Positions 52,485 through 61,741 are shown, counted from the first letter of the stretch. The stretch is DNA of 64,000 nt from Asanoa hainanensis (GCF_900188485.1 NZ_FZPH01000002.1:310001-374000); one strand, 5' to 3'. A program made the numbers and translations. The notes: generated from the letters alone by a model not told the origin.

Positions 52485-53864
52485 TTGTCCGAGCTGTCCC
52501 AGATCGTCAAGGCCTACGACATCCGTGGTGTCGTCCCGGATCAATGGGACGAGCGGGTCGCCGAGGCACTAGGAGCGGGCTTCGCGCAGTTCCTCGTGGC
52601 CCGTCACCCGGGCTCGAAACGCGTCGTCATCGCCCACGACATGCGTGCGACCTCTCCGGGGATGTCCGCGGCCTTCGCCCGTGGCGTGCTCAGCGAGGGC
52701 CTCGGTGTGGTCGAGGCCGGTCTCGGCTCGACAGACATGCTCTACTTCGCGGCCGGCACGCTCGACCTGCCGGGCGCGATGTTCACGGCCAGCCACAACC
52801 CCGCCCAATACAACGGCATCAAGCTGTGCCTGGCCGGGGCCAAGCCGCTCAGCCAGGATTCGGGCCTCGCGGAGATCCGCGACAACGCCCAGCGCATCCT
52901 CGACAGCGACGCGCAGGCGGCCGCGCCGGGCGCCCAGGCGGAACGCCGGGAGCTGCTCGCCGACTACGCCCGCTACCTGCGCGAGCTGGTCGACCTGCGG
53001 GGCATCCGCCCGCTCAAGGTGGTCGTCGACGCCGGCAACGGGATGGGCGGCTACACGGTCCCGGCGGTCCTCGGCGACCAGGCGCTCGAGCCGCTGCCGT
53101 TGACGATCGTCCCCCTCTACTTCGAGCTCGACGGCTCGTTCCCCAACCACGAGGCCAACCCGCTCGAGCCGAAGAACCTGGTCGATCTCCAGCACGCCGT
53201 CGTGCAGCACGGGGCCGACCTCGGGCTCGCGTTCGACGGCGACGCCGACCGGTGCTTCGTGATCGACGAGCGCGGCGAGCCACTCAGCCCGAGCGCGGTC
53301 ACCGCCCTGGTCGCCGCCCGTGAGCTGGCCAAGCACCCCGGCGAGACGATCATCCACAACCTGATCACCTCGAGCGCGGTGCCCGAGATCATCAGGGAGA
53401 ACGGCGGCACGCCCGTACGCAGCCGGGTCGGGCATTCGTTCATCAAGGCCGACATGGCGCGCACCAACGCCGTGTTCGGTGGTGAGCACTCCGCGCACTA
53501 CTACTTCCGCGAGTTCTGGTTCGCCGACACCGGCATGCTCGCCGCGATGCACGTGCTCGCCGCGCTCGGCGGCCAGCCCGAGCCACTGTCCCGACTCGGC
53601 GCCGAGTTCGAGCGCTACGTGGCGTCCGGCGAGATCAACTCCACGGTGCAGGACCAGAAGGCCAAGCAGCAGGAGGTACGCGCGGCGTACCCGGACGCCG
53701 TGGTCGACGAGCTCGACGGTCTGACGCTGACCTTCCCGGACGGCGCATGGATCAACCTGCGTGCCTCCAACACCGAGCCGCTGCTCAGGCTCAATGTCGA
53801 GGCGCCGACCGCTACGCGCATGGCTGAACTGCGCGACGAGGCCCTGGGTCTCATCCGCCGCTAA
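52485..53864 (+). CDS. manB: Phosphomannomutase/phosphoglucomutase
   Basis: 459 residues, alpha-D-phosphohexomutase family, converting mannose-6-phosphate to mannose-1-phosphate. The phosphoserine S103 is in TASHNPAQYNGIK, the metal loop DGDADR is at 251-256, the sugar-binding GGEHSAHYYF near 332, and the phosphate-binding RASNTEPLLRLNVE near 430. The TTG start at 52485 follows AAGGAG at an 8-base gap. It heads a run of mannose genes (Trm112-like, SIS, CDF, manA), matching the mycobacterial manB-Rv3256-manA order. Confidence 0.94.
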   Translation: MSELSQIVKAYDIRGVVPDQWDERVAEALGAGFAQFLVARHPGSKRVVIAHDMRATSPGMSAAFARGVLSEGLGVVEAGLGSTDMLYFAAGTLDLPGAMFTASHNPAQYNGIKLCLAGAKPLSQDSGLAEIRDNAQRILDSDAQAAAPGAQAERRELLADYARYLRELVDLRGIRPLKVVVDAGNGMGGYTVPAVLGDQALEPLPLTIVPLYFELDGSFPNHEANPLEPKNLVDLQHAVVQHGADLGLAFDGDADRCFVIDERGEPLSPSAVTALVAARELAKHPGETIIHNLITSSAVPEIIRENGGTPVRSRVGHSFIKADMARTNAVFGGEHSAHYYFREFWFADTGMLAAMHVLAALGGQPEPLSRLGAEFERYVASGEINSTVQDQKAKQQEVRAAYPDAVVDELDGLTLTFPDGAWINLRASNTEPLLRLNVEAPTATRMAELRDEALGLIRR

Positions 53865-53911
53865 GATCGTCGCCGGACGGCCCGCCGCCCGCATCTGGAA
53901 GGAGCCGCACG

Positions 53912-54097
53912 ATGGCCCTGGATCAGCAGTTGTTGGACATTCTCGCGTGCCCTGACACGCACCACGCGCCGTTGACCTATGACGCGGCGGCGCAGACGCT
54001 GACGTGCACCGAGTGTCACCGGGTGTTCGAGGTCCGCGACGACATCCCGATCCTCCTGCTCGACGAGGCCCGTCCGGCCGCGCCGGAGGCGAGCTGA
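53912..54097 (+). CDS. Trm112-family zinc-ribbon-like small protein
   Basis: 61 residues with LDILACPDTHHAPL, TLTCTECHRVFEVRDDIPILL, the Trm112/YcaR pattern. C13, C32 and C35 can bind zinc, with the fourth ligand replaced by D/H15-18. Trm112 proteins activate methyltransferases, but in actinobacteria this gene is regularly wedged between manB and the SIS gene and its partner is unknown. GGAG precedes the ATG. The next gene overlaps its stop (TGATG). Confidence 0.88.
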   Translation: MALDQQLLDILACPDTHHAPLTYDAAAQTLTCTECHRVFEVRDDIPILLLDEARPAAPEAS

Positions 54098-55308
54098 TGG
54101 ACACCCCGGTGGGCGGTGCCGCCGGCCTGCGCGGTCAGCGGGTGGCCGACGAGGCCCTGCTCGACAACCAGGACGCGATGGCCGAGAACGACCCCGGCGG
54201 CATGCTGCGGATGACGGCCTCGGCCGGCGCGCAGGTGCGCGAGTCCGCGGCCCTGGCCGCCGAGGCCAACCTCTCCGCGCTCGAAGACGACGGTCTGCCC
54301 CGCGCGGTCGTGATCGCCGGCGCCGGCACCGCCGCCCGCACCGGTGAGATCCTCGCGATGGCCGCGGGTCCGCGATCCCGGGCGCCCGTCATCATCCACC
54401 GCAGCGCCGGTGTGCCCGGCTGGGTCGGTGCCGCCGACGTGGTGATCGCGATCAGCGCGTCCGGCCACAGCCCAGAGGCGCTCGCCGCGGCCGACGCCGC
54501 CGCCCGTCGCGGCGCCCGGCTGGTCGGCATCGGCGCGCCCGACTCCGAGCTCCAGTCGGTGGTCGAGCGGGCGCGTGCCCCGTACATCCCGGTGCCCCGC
54601 CGTGCCCCGGCCCGCGCGAGCCTCTGGGCGCTGACGGTCCCGGTGCTGCTCGCCGCCCGCACCCTGGGTCTGGTCAAGGTCAACGAGGCTGACTTCGCGG
54701 AGACCGCGACCCGGCTCGACGCCGACGCCGAGCGTTGCCGGCCCAGCGCCGAGTCGTTCGTCAACCCGGCGAAGTCGCTGGCGCTCGGCCTGGCCGGCTC
54801 GGTGCCGATCGTCTGGGGTTCGTCGCCGCTGGCGACCGTGGCCGCGCGTCGGTTCGCCGACACGCTGTCCGCCAACGCCCGTTATCCGGTGGTCGCCGGA
54901 GCGCTGGGTGAGGCCGGTCGTGGCCGGGTCGGCCTGCTCGACGGCGTGTTCGGCGGTCTGGTCGAGACCGACCGCGACATCTTCGCCGACCCGTTCGACA
55001 ACGAAGACGGCCCGCAGGCGAGCCGGCTACGGGTCGTGCTGCTGCGCGACGGCGGCCTCAACGCCGACGACGACACCGACGAGCCCCACGCCGTCGAGGA
55101 ACGCCGAGCCGACGCGATCCAGACCCTGGCCGAGCGCCGTGGAGTGCGTTGCGACGTCCTCACGGCCGAGGGCGGGTCTTCGCTGGAGCGGTTGGCGTCC
55201 CTGGTCGCCGTTCCGGACTTCGCTTCGGTCTATCTCGCTCTCGCGCATGGTCTCGACCCGATGGCGGTGCCGGCGGTCTCCGAGATGAAGGAGCTCTCCA
55301 ACCCATGA
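54097..55308 (+). CDS. SIS-domain protein, phosphoglucose/phosphomannose isomerase-like
   Basis: 403 residues with two SIS sugar-phosphate-binding halves: VVIAISASGHSPEALAAADA near residues 120-139, preceded by AVVIAGAGTAARTGEIL, and VPIVWGSSPLATVAARRF near 232. The C-terminal region is of the bifunctional PGI/PMI C-terminal type. Mycobacterial Rv3256 occupies the same place next to manB and manA, so a regulatory or isomerase role in mannose metabolism is likely. Start overlaps the Trm112 stop (TGATG). Whether it isomerises sugars cannot be read from sequence. Confidence 0.85.
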   Translation: MDTPVGGAAGLRGQRVADEALLDNQDAMAENDPGGMLRMTASAGAQVRESAALAAEANLSALEDDGLPRAVVIAGAGTAARTGEILAMAAGPRSRAPVIIHRSAGVPGWVGAADVVIAISASGHSPEALAAADAAARRGARLVGIGAPDSELQSVVERARAPYIPVPRRAPARASLWALTVPVLLAARTLGLVKVNEADFAETATRLDADAERCRPSAESFVNPAKSLALGLAGSVPIVWGSSPLATVAARRFADTLSANARYPVVAGALGEAGRGRVGLLDGVFGGLVETDRDIFADPFDNEDGPQASRLRVVLLRDGGLNADDDTDEPHAVEERRADAIQTLAERRGVRCDVLTAEGGSSLERLASLVAVPDFASVYLALAHGLDPMAVPAVSEMKELSNP

Positions 55309-55318
55309 GTGGCGTGAC

Positions 55319-56290
55319 ATGAGTGCCGGCGGCGGCACGCGTGCGATCATCGCGGCGCTCGCCGCCAACCTGGGCATCGCGGTCACGAAGTTCCTGGCGT
55401 TCATACTCACCGGCTCGTCGTCGATGCTCGCGGAAGCGATCCACTCGTGCGCCGACTCGGGCAACCAACTCCTGCTGCTGCTCGGTGGGCGGCGGGCCAC
55501 CCGGAAAGCGACACCGCAACACCCTTTCGGGTACGGACGTGAGCGCTACGTCTACGCGTTCATCGTCTCGATCATCCTGTTCAGCGCCGGTGGCCTGTTC
55601 GCGCTCTACGAGGCCTGGCACAAGTACGAGGACCCGCACGGCATCACCGAGTGGCAGTGGGTTCCCATCGCCGTGCTGGTCGTGGCGATGGGGCTCGAGT
55701 CGTTCTCGTTGCGCACCGCGATCCACGAGTCCAACCCGCTGCGCGGCAGGGCGAGCTGGGTGGCGTTCGTCCGCCGGGCGAAGGCGCCGGAGCTACCGGT
55801 CGTGCTCCTCGAAGACGCGGGCGCGCTGCTCGGTCTGGTCTTCGCGCTCTTCGGCGTCTCGATGACCCTGGCCACCGGCAACGGCAAATGGGATGCGCTC
55901 GGCACCGCCATGATCGGCGTGCTGCTGGTGGTGATCGCGATCATCCTCGCGATCGAGACCAAGAGCCTGCTGCTGGGCGAGGGTGCCAGCCCGGAGAACA
56001 TCCGGGCGATCGAGCAATCGCTGGTCGGCGACGGCATCGACCGGATCATCCACATGAAGACCATGCACCTGGGTCCCGAAGAGCTGCTGGTAGCCGCGAA
56101 GATCGCGGTGACGCCCGACGCCCACGCGGACGAGGTCGCACGAGCGATCAACGCGGCCGAGGCACGAGTGCGCGAGGCGGTTCCGATCGCCCGGGTGATC
56201 TACCTGGAACCCGACATCTACAGCACCCGGGCCGCCGCGGCCGGCAACGGCGCCGCCGCCGAAACCGCCGAAGGCATCATCAGCCAATAG
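55319..56290 (+). CDS. Cation diffusion facilitator (zinc/metal efflux) family transporter
   Basis: 323 residues. Six predicted helices, with metal-site-like residues in SMLAEAIHSCADSGNQLLLL (helix 2) and VLLEDAGALLGLVFAL (helix 5). HPFGYGRERYVYAF between helices 2 and 3 is the conserved CDF loop. A C-terminal cytosolic ferredoxin-like domain follows (IIHMKTMHLGPEELLVAAKIAV). The H-x-x-x-D of helix 2 is present, and helix 5 has E-D rather than H-x-x-x-D, as in the Fe/Zn group. It begins 10 bases after the SIS gene, as if in the same transcript; a metal link to ManA (zinc enzyme) is speculation. Confidence 0.9.
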   Translation: MSAGGGTRAIIAALAANLGIAVTKFLAFILTGSSSMLAEAIHSCADSGNQLLLLLGGRRATRKATPQHPFGYGRERYVYAFIVSIILFSAGGLFALYEAWHKYEDPHGITEWQWVPIAVLVVAMGLESFSLRTAIHESNPLRGRASWVAFVRRAKAPELPVVLLEDAGALLGLVFALFGVSMTLATGNGKWDALGTAMIGVLLVVIAIILAIETKSLLLGEGASPENIRAIEQSLVGDGIDRIIHMKTMHLGPEELLVAAKIAVTPDAHADEVARAINAAEARVREAVPIARVIYLEPDIYSTRAAAAGNGAAAETAEGIISQ

Positions 56291-56601
56291 GACCTCACGG
56301 TGGCGCCACTCTGAGCCACGAGACACCGTTTGGCCGAGCAACGGCAACCGTGAGCCGACATGACGGACATCCGGGCGTCACGGCCCGGGTGGCGCGGTCT
56401 GTCGGGCGCGGAAGCCGCGAATGACCCGCACGGTTGTCGTACGGGTCACCGTGGCACCCGCTCGGGGTCGACCAGGCACCCGCCGCAAGCGATGATCGGC
56501 CGGATGCCCCGCGTAGCGTCCGGGACGGCTCCGCGAGGCGGTCCGGACGCCGAGCAGGTACACGATTCGCGCGACAGCGCCTACCCCAGGGACCGGTCAC
56601 T
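56291..56601. other. Intergenic stretch between CDF gene and manA
   Basis: 311 bases without a convincing gene. Only a 10-base palindrome GTGGCGCCAC (56300-56309) just after the CDF stop stands out. The frame of manA stays open upstream to 56434, but that extension has no family character or ribosome site. I see no clear promoter. Confidence 0.45.
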
Positions 56602-57741
56602 GTGGAACTACTCGACAGCCCCATCCGTGATTACGCGTGGGGTTCGCGCACGGTGCTCGCCCGACTACAGGGGCGCGCCACGCCCAGCGCGGGCCCGGAG
56701 GCCGAGCTCTGGGTCGGCGCGCACCCGGCCGCACCATCGACATTGGACGGTGAGGACGGCCCGGTGAGCCTGGCCGACGCGATCGGGGCGGCACCGACCG
56801 GCTGGCTCGGCGCCGACACGGTGGCGCGCTTCGGCCCGCGCCTGCCGTTCCTGCTCAAGCTTCTGGCCGCTGAGGCCCCGCTGTCGCTGCAGGCCCACCC
56901 CGACCTGGAACGCGCCGCCGAACGGTTCACCGCCGGCGACCCGAACTACGTCGACGCCAATCACAAGCCGGAACTTCTCGTCGCGATCGAGCCGTTCGAC
57001 GCCCTGTGCGGCTTTCGCGACCCGCGCCGTTCCGCGGACGCCCTGGAGGCGCTCGGCGGCAAGGCCCTCGCCCCGATCGTCGACCACCTGCGCCGAGGCG
57101 AACTCGCCGACGCCGTGGAACTCCTCCTGACCTGGCCGGGCAACCGCACCGACCTGATCAAACTGATCACCACGGGCACAGCCTCCGACCAAGACGCCGA
57201 CCCATTCGCGGATGATCTCGCGTTGGTGCGGCGCCTCGCAGAGCACTACCCGAGCGACCCCGGCGTCCTCGTCGCCCTCCTGCTCAACCACGTCCGCCTG
57301 ACCCCCGGCGACGCGGTCTGGATGCCCGCCGGCAACCTGCACTCGTACCTCAGCGGCTCCGGGGTCGAGATCATGGCCGCCAGCGACAACGTCCTCCGCG
57401 GCGGCCTGACCCCCAAGCGGGTCGACGTGGGCGAGCTTCTCCAGGTACTCCGCTTCGAGGTACTCGACGACCCAGTGGTCAAACCAGTCGAAATGGCGCC
57501 GGGACTACACACCTGGCCCGTACCGGTCGACGACTTCGCGCTCCACCGGGTCACCACGCCGACTCAGCTCACCCTGAACGGCCCGATTCTGGCCCTGTGC
57601 ACCGCCGGGGAGATCACCATCGGGGATGCTACGGGCGTGGTCTCCCTCACTCCCGGCAAAGCCGCCGTAGGCCCCGCCGGCGCCGGCCCGCTCATGATCG
57701 CCGGGGCCGGTGAGGTCTATGTCGCCTCGCTGGGCGACTGA
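56602..57741 (+). CDS. manA: Mannose-6-phosphate isomerase, class I
   Basis: 379 residues, type I phosphomannose isomerase (cupin, zinc), interconverting fructose-6-phosphate and mannose-6-phosphate. Visible are the start VELLDSPIRDYAWGSRTVL, the zinc-ligand motif SLQAHPD near residue 95, HKPELLVAI near 120, PAGNLHSYLSGSGVEIMAASDNVLRGGLTPK split around the ligand His near 250, and the C-terminal cupin half. The GTG at 56602 matches the family N-terminus. It follows manB and the SIS gene as in mycobacteria and feeds the manC product GDP-mannose. Confidence 0.93.
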   Translation: MELLDSPIRDYAWGSRTVLARLQGRATPSAGPEAELWVGAHPAAPSTLDGEDGPVSLADAIGAAPTGWLGADTVARFGPRLPFLLKLLAAEAPLSLQAHPDLERAAERFTAGDPNYVDANHKPELLVAIEPFDALCGFRDPRRSADALEALGGKALAPIVDHLRRGELADAVELLLTWPGNRTDLIKLITTGTASDQDADPFADDLALVRRLAEHYPSDPGVLVALLLNHVRLTPGDAVWMPAGNLHSYLSGSGVEIMAASDNVLRGGLTPKRVDVGELLQVLRFEVLDDPVVKPVEMAPGLHTWPVPVDDFALHRVTTPTQLTLNGPILALCTAGEITIGDATGVVSLTPGKAAVGPAGAGPLMIAGAGEVYVASLGD

Positions 57742-58152
57742 ACCCGGACACGACCTGAAGAACGCCCCGCGCGGCCACCACGACCAAGACGACCGCCCGC
57801 GAGCAGCGAGCGGCAGCCAGGCGGCAGCACAGATCAGGAAATATCCGGATTCTCTTGACAGAGGCGATCGCGTGGTGTGACTCTATAACCACGCAGCGTT
57901 ATCGCGACGAAGGTCCGAGTCACGCGCGGGGGAACCAAACCGGGGGGATGCACGGGGCGGTGTGGGGTCGAGCGGTTTAGTCCGCAGACCACCCACCGCC
58001 CCGTGCGCTATGTGCGGACGGGGGCCGCCGGCTTGGCCGAAACAGCCCGCGTAGCAAGAGGGCCAGCCGGGGTAACGCTGCTTCACACGTACCCCCCGCG
58101 TAAGCTCGATGGTCGCGATAACAGGCATCGACGCGACCGACTAGGAGCCTTC
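57742..58152 (+). promoter_or_regulatory. Long structured leader region upstream of ahcY
   Basis: 411 bases with no gene. TTGACA (57855-57860) and TATAAC (57884-57889) are promoter-like, though the 23-base gap is too wide for a standard pair. Downstream, GGGGGAACC, CCGGGGGG and a 13-bp perfect stem, GCACGGGGCGGTG (57950-57962) with CACCGCCCCGTGC (57994-58006), with inner pairs GGTC/GACC and CGG/CCG, show a folded RNA. It does not match the SAH riboswitch; some 5' segments resemble c-di-AMP (ydaO) riboswitches but the conserved 3' GCTAACC segment is missing. Confidence 0.45.
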
Positions 58153-59649
58153 ATGACCAGCACCCTTCCGGCGCACGGCGCGTCGACCGGGGACCGTCCG
58201 CGCACCCTCGCCGAAGGCGATTTCAAGGTGGCCGACCTGTCCCTGGCCGCCTTCGGCCGCAAGGAGATCCAGCTCGCCGAGCACGAGATGCCCGGCCTGA
58301 TGTCGCTCCGGCGCGAGTTCGCCGCGACCCAGCCGCTGAAGGGCGCCCGCATCACCGGGTCGCTGCACATGACCATCCAGACCGCGGTGCTCATCGAGAC
58401 CCTGACCGCGCTCGGCGCGCAGGTCCGCTGGGCCTCCTGCAACATCTTCTCGACCCAGGACCACGCCGCCGCCGCGATCGTCGTCGGCCCCGACGGCACC
58501 CCGGAGGCCCCGGCCGGTGTCCCGGTCTACGCGTGGAAGGGCGAGACCCTCGAGGAGTACTGGTGGTGCACCGAGCAGGTGCTCCTCTGGCCGGACGCCG
58601 ACGGCGGCCCGAACATGATCCTCGACGACGGCGGTGACGCGACGCTGCTCGTACACAAGGGCGCCGAGTTCGAGGGCCTGGGCGCCGTGCCAAGTCAAGA
58701 CACCGCCGACTCGGAGGAGTACGCCGTCATCCTCGGCGTCCTGAACCGGTCGATCCAGGAGGACAACCGCCGCTGGACCCGGATCGCCGCCGGCATCAAG
58801 GGCGTCACCGAGGAGACCACCACCGGCGTGCACCGCCTCTACGAGATGCAGCAGACCGGCAGCCTGCTCTTCCCGGCGATCAACGTCAACGACTCGGTCA
58901 CCAAGTCGAAGTTCGACAACAAGTACGGCTGCCGCCACTCGCTGATCGACGGCATCAACCGCGCCACCGACGTGCTGATCGGCGGCAAGGTCGCGGTCGT
59001 GGCCGGCTACGGCGACGTCGGCAAGGGCTGCGCCGAGAGCCTCCGCGGCCAGGGCGCCCGGGTCATCGTCACCGAGATCGACCCGATCTGCGCGCTCCAG
59101 GCGGCGATGGACGGCTACCAGGTCGCGACCCTCGAGGACGTCGTCGAGACCGCCGACATCTTCGTGACCGCGACCGGCTGCTTCAACGTGATCACCAACG
59201 AGCACATGGCGCGGATGAAGCACCAGGCGATCGTCGGCAACATCGGGCACTTCGACAACGAGATCGACATGGCCGGCCTGGCCAAGCGCGCCGACACCGA
59301 GCGGATCAACATCAAGCCGCAGGTCGACGAGTGGCGCTTCGCCGACGGCCACTCGGTCATCGTGCTGTCGGAAGGCCGCCTGCTTAACCTGGGCAACGCG
59401 ACCGGCCACCCGAGCTTCGTGATGTCCAACAGCTTCAGCAACCAGACGATCGCGCAGATCGAGCTGTTCACGAAGCTCGAGGAGTACCCGATCGGCGTCT
59501 ACACCCTGCCGAAGCACCTCGACGAGAAGGTCGCGCGCCTCCACCTCGACGCCCTCGGCGTCCACCTCACCGAGCTCACCAAGGAGCAGGCGGGCTACCT
59601 CGGCATCGCCGTCGAGGGCCCCTACAAGCCCGACCACTACCGGTACTAA
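58153..59649 (+). CDS. ahcY: Adenosylhomocysteinase
   Basis: 498 residues, S-adenosylhomocysteine hydrolase, NAD-dependent, splitting SAH to adenosine and homocysteine to keep methylation running. It carries the bacterial insert ([20 protein letters not shown] region). NAD site GYGDVGKG is at 285-292, and the family signatures [14 protein letters not shown] (near 95) and [14 protein letters not shown] (near 256) are clear. It ends in KPDHYRY as usual. ATG 58153 follows TAGGAG. A terminator lies 66 bases after the stop. Confidence 0.97.
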   Translation: MTSTLPAHGASTGDRPRTLAEGDFKVADLSLAAFGRKEIQLAEHEMPGLMSLRREFAATQPLKGARITGSLHMTIQTAVLIETLTALGAQVRWASCNIFSTQDHAAAAIVVGPDGTPEAPAGVPVYAWKGETLEEYWWCTEQVLLWPDADGGPNMILDDGGDATLLVHKGAEFEGLGAVPSQDTADSEEYAVILGVLNRSIQEDNRRWTRIAAGIKGVTEETTTGVHRLYEMQQTGSLLFPAINVNDSVTKSKFDNKYGCRHSLIDGINRATDVLIGGKVAVVAGYGDVGKGCAESLRGQGARVIVTEIDPICALQAAMDGYQVATLEDVVETADIFVTATGCFNVITNEHMARMKHQAIVGNIGHFDNEIDMAGLAKRADTERINIKPQVDEWRFADGHSVIVLSEGRLLNLGNATGHPSFVMSNSFSNQTIAQIELFTKLEEYPIGVYTLPKHLDEKVARLHLDALGVHLTELTKEQAGYLGIAVEGPYKPDHYRY

Positions 59650-59714
59650 ATCTTCAAGAGCGGGATCTGGTCCCGGGTTCGTCGGGGGCGCGACCGTTGC
59701 TCCCGCCGGGGACC

Positions 59715-59743
59715 GGGCGAGGGCCAAGAGCGGGCCCTCGCCC
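59715..59743 (+). terminator. Terminator after ahcY
   Basis: GGGCGAGGGC (59715-59724) pairs perfectly with GCCCTCGCCC (59734-59743) around a 9-base loop, 66 bases downstream of the ahcY stop. No U-tract follows, as is common in high-GC actinobacteria. Confidence 0.7.
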
Positions 59744-59791
59744 TGCCAGGTCCGCGGGTCTTGGCCCTACCGCAATTGATCAAAATCAAGG

Positions 59792-59831
59792 ACGATGGCC
59801 CTTCGCCGGGGAACCGGCGGAGGGCCATCGT
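59792..59831 (+). terminator. 18-bp hairpin with GGAA loop directly upstream of pnuC
   Basis: ACGATGGCCCTTCGCCGG (59792-59809) pairs with CCGGCGGAGGGCCATCGT (59814-59831) with one T-G wobble and a 4-base GGAA loop, followed by TCTATCT. It looks like an intrinsic terminator yet ends only 17 bases before the pnuC ATG. It either backs up ahcY termination or attenuates the pnuC-nadR transcript. Confidence 0.65.
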
Positions 59832-59848
59832 CTATCTAGGAATCGCAC

Positions 59849-60460
59849 ATGCTCACGGATGCCGCGTTCACCCTTGGCGGCACACCGACGTCGTGGGCCG
59901 AAGTGCTGGGCTTCCTGACCGGCGCGTTCAACGTCTGGCTGGTCGCGCGCCAACGCATCAGCAACTGGCCGGTTGGCATCCTCAACGTCGCCCTCTTGAT
60001 GCTGGTCTTCTGGACCTCGGGCCTCTATGCCGACGCCGCCCTCCAGGTCCTCTACGTTGTGCTCGGTCTCTACGGCTGGTGGTCCTGGCTCTACGGCGGC
60101 CAGCACCGCACCCGGTTGGAGGTCAGCAGCACCAGCCGCGCCGGTTGGCTGGCGCTCGCGGTGGCCGGCGTAGCCCTGACCGCGGCCCTGTGGCTCTTCC
60201 TCGACCGCGCGACCGACTCGACCGTGCCGTTCCCGGACGCCGTCACCACCGCACTGTCGCTGCTAGCCACCTACGGCCAGACCCGCAAGCGTTGGGAGAG
60301 CTGGTGGCTGTGGATCACCGCGGACCTCATCTACATCCCGCTGTACGCCTACAAGGGCCTCTACCTGACCGCCGCCCTATACCTGATCTTCCTAACCCTC
60401 TGCGTCTTCGGCCTCCAACAGTGGCGAGCGGCCCGCCGCCCAACCCTGGTGACGGCATGA
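59849..60460 (+). CDS. pnuC: Nicotinamide riboside transporter PnuC
   Basis: 203 residues with about seven hydrophobic segments, the PnuC/SWEET-like fold. ISNWPVGILNVALLMLVFW and LQVLYVVLGLYGWWSWLYGG (the W-rich substrate helix), and ESWWLWITADLIYIPLYAYKG near the end are PnuC hallmarks. It takes up nicotinamide riboside by facilitated diffusion, trapped by the kinase of the next gene, whose ATG overlaps its stop (ATGA). CTAGGA precedes the start at a short distance. Confidence 0.93.
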   Translation: MLTDAAFTLGGTPTSWAEVLGFLTGAFNVWLVARQRISNWPVGILNVALLMLVFWTSGLYADAALQVLYVVLGLYGWWSWLYGGQHRTRLEVSSTSRAGWLALAVAGVALTAALWLFLDRATDSTVPFPDAVTTALSLLATYGQTRKRWESWWLWITADLIYIPLYAYKGLYLTAALYLIFLTLCVFGLQQWRAARRPTLVTA

Positions 60461-61512
60461 CCCGCCAACCCGCCCCGAGCCACCGGCACGGCCTGATCGT
60501 CGGCAAGTTCTATCCGCCGCATGCCGGTCACCATGCGCTGATCGACTACGCGGCCGCGCGGTGTGTCGCCGTGACCGTGGTGGTCGCGCCCTCGCGGCGT
60601 GAGTCGATTCCGCTCGACCTGCGGGTTCGGTGGCTCCAGGAGGCGCACGAGGCCACGCCGCACGTCCGGTTCGTCGGCCGGTATGACGACCATCCGATCG
60701 ACTACGACGACCCGGCTGTCTGGGACGCCCACTGTGCGGTGTTTCGCGAAGCCGTCGGCGACGCCCGGGTCGACGCCGTCTTCACCTCCGAGGCCTACGG
60801 TCCGGAGCTGGCACGACGGTTCGGCGCTGCCCATGTGCCGTTCGATCCCGGCCGCGAGACACATCCCGTCTCTGGCACCGCCGTCCGCGCCGATCCAGCC
60901 GCACACTGGGACGCGCTGCGACCGCAGGTGCGCGCCTGGTTCGTCCGCCGTGTCGTCGTGGTCGGCGCCGAGTCGACCGGCACCACTACGGTCGCCAAGG
61001 CATTGGCTGAACAGTTCGACACCCAATGGGTCCCCGAGTACGGCAGAGAGCTCACCGCACGCAAGCTCGCCGCACTCGGCCCGGCCGCGACCATCTACGA
61101 CGTCACCTGGGACGAGGCCGACTTCGTCGAGGTCGCGAACCGCCAGGAAGCCGCCGCAGACGAGATGGCCAAGGCCGGCGGCCCACTGCTGATCTGCGAC
61201 ACCGACGCCCGGGCCACCGCGATCTGGGAAGAGCGCTATCTCGGCAAATCATCGGAAAAGGTGCGAGCCGCCGCGCGCTGGCCCGACCTCTACTTGTTGA
61301 CCGACCACGAACGGGTGCCGTTCGAGCAGGACGGAATGCGTGACGGTGAGCACGTTCGAGAGTGGATGACCGGCCGGTTCCGGCAAGAGCTGGCCGGCGC
61401 CCCGGTCCCCGTCGTCGAGCTGACCGGGTCGTTGGAAGAGCGACTGGCGAAGGCGTACGACGCATGCGAAAGCCTCCTCGGCAAGGGCTGGAACCTGGCC
61501 GAACCCCTCTAA
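60457..61512 (+). CDS. nadR: NadR-type NMN adenylyltransferase / ribosylnicotinamide kinase
   Basis: 351 residues with two domains. The N-terminal nucleotidyltransferase has GLIVGKFYPPHAGHHALID (12-30), the H-x-G-H motif, making NAD from NMN. The C-terminal P-loop kinase has GAESTGTTT (about 170-178) and LICDTDARATAIWEERY, phosphorylating nicotinamide riboside. There is no N-terminal helix-turn-helix, so unlike enterobacterial NadR it is not a repressor. Coupled to pnuC by ATGA, the pair forms a complete nicotinamide riboside salvage route. Confidence 0.92.
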   Translation: MTRQPAPSHRHGLIVGKFYPPHAGHHALIDYAAARCVAVTVVVAPSRRESIPLDLRVRWLQEAHEATPHVRFVGRYDDHPIDYDDPAVWDAHCAVFREAVGDARVDAVFTSEAYGPELARRFGAAHVPFDPGRETHPVSGTAVRADPAAHWDALRPQVRAWFVRRVVVVGAESTGTTTVAKALAEQFDTQWVPEYGRELTARKLAALGPAATIYDVTWDEADFVEVANRQEAAADEMAKAGGPLLICDTDARATAIWEERYLGKSSEKVRAAARWPDLYLLTDHERVPFEQDGMRDGEHVREWMTGRFRQELAGAPVPVVELTGSLEERLAKAYDACESLLGKGWNLAEPL

Positions 61513-61667
61513 TCGGGGCGGCGTTCCGGGCGTTTCGGTCGCACCCAGGTCCACACGCAATAGACCAGCCACCCCACCGCGAGCGCCGTCGCCAACGGTC
61601 GCAGCCGCAGGGCGTTGAGGGCGATGACCAACGCCAGCACGGTCAGCCACGGGATGAAGGCCTTCAC
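61509..61667 (-). CDS. Small two-helix membrane protein
   Basis: A 52-residue frame beginning at GTG 61667: MKAFIPWLTVLALVIALNAL, then a short RLRP loop, a second helix (ATALAVGWLVYCVWTWV) and a basic tail (RPKRPERRPD). The strong hydrophobic pattern with positive ends looks like a genuine membrane hairpin rather than a chance frame. No clear ribosome site is visible, and its 3' end overlaps nadR on the other strand by 4 bases. Family and function unknown. Confidence 0.5.
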   Translation of the reverse strand: MKAFIPWLTVLALVIALNALRLRPLATALAVGWLVYCVWTWVRPKRPERRPD

Positions 61668-61741
61668 GGGCGGGACGTTACCTGTTCAACAGCCGGCTTG
61701 ACTTTCTCATCAAGGCGGAGAGAAGGTATGGCTGCCCTTAC

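Noticed and set aside
57890-58006. SAH riboswitch or c-di-AMP (ydaO) riboswitch upstream of ahcY
   Set aside because: The SAH core (AGGAGCG, GCAACGGCGC) is missing, and only the 5' part of ydaO is suggested, without GCTAACC; I left it as an unnamed structured leader.
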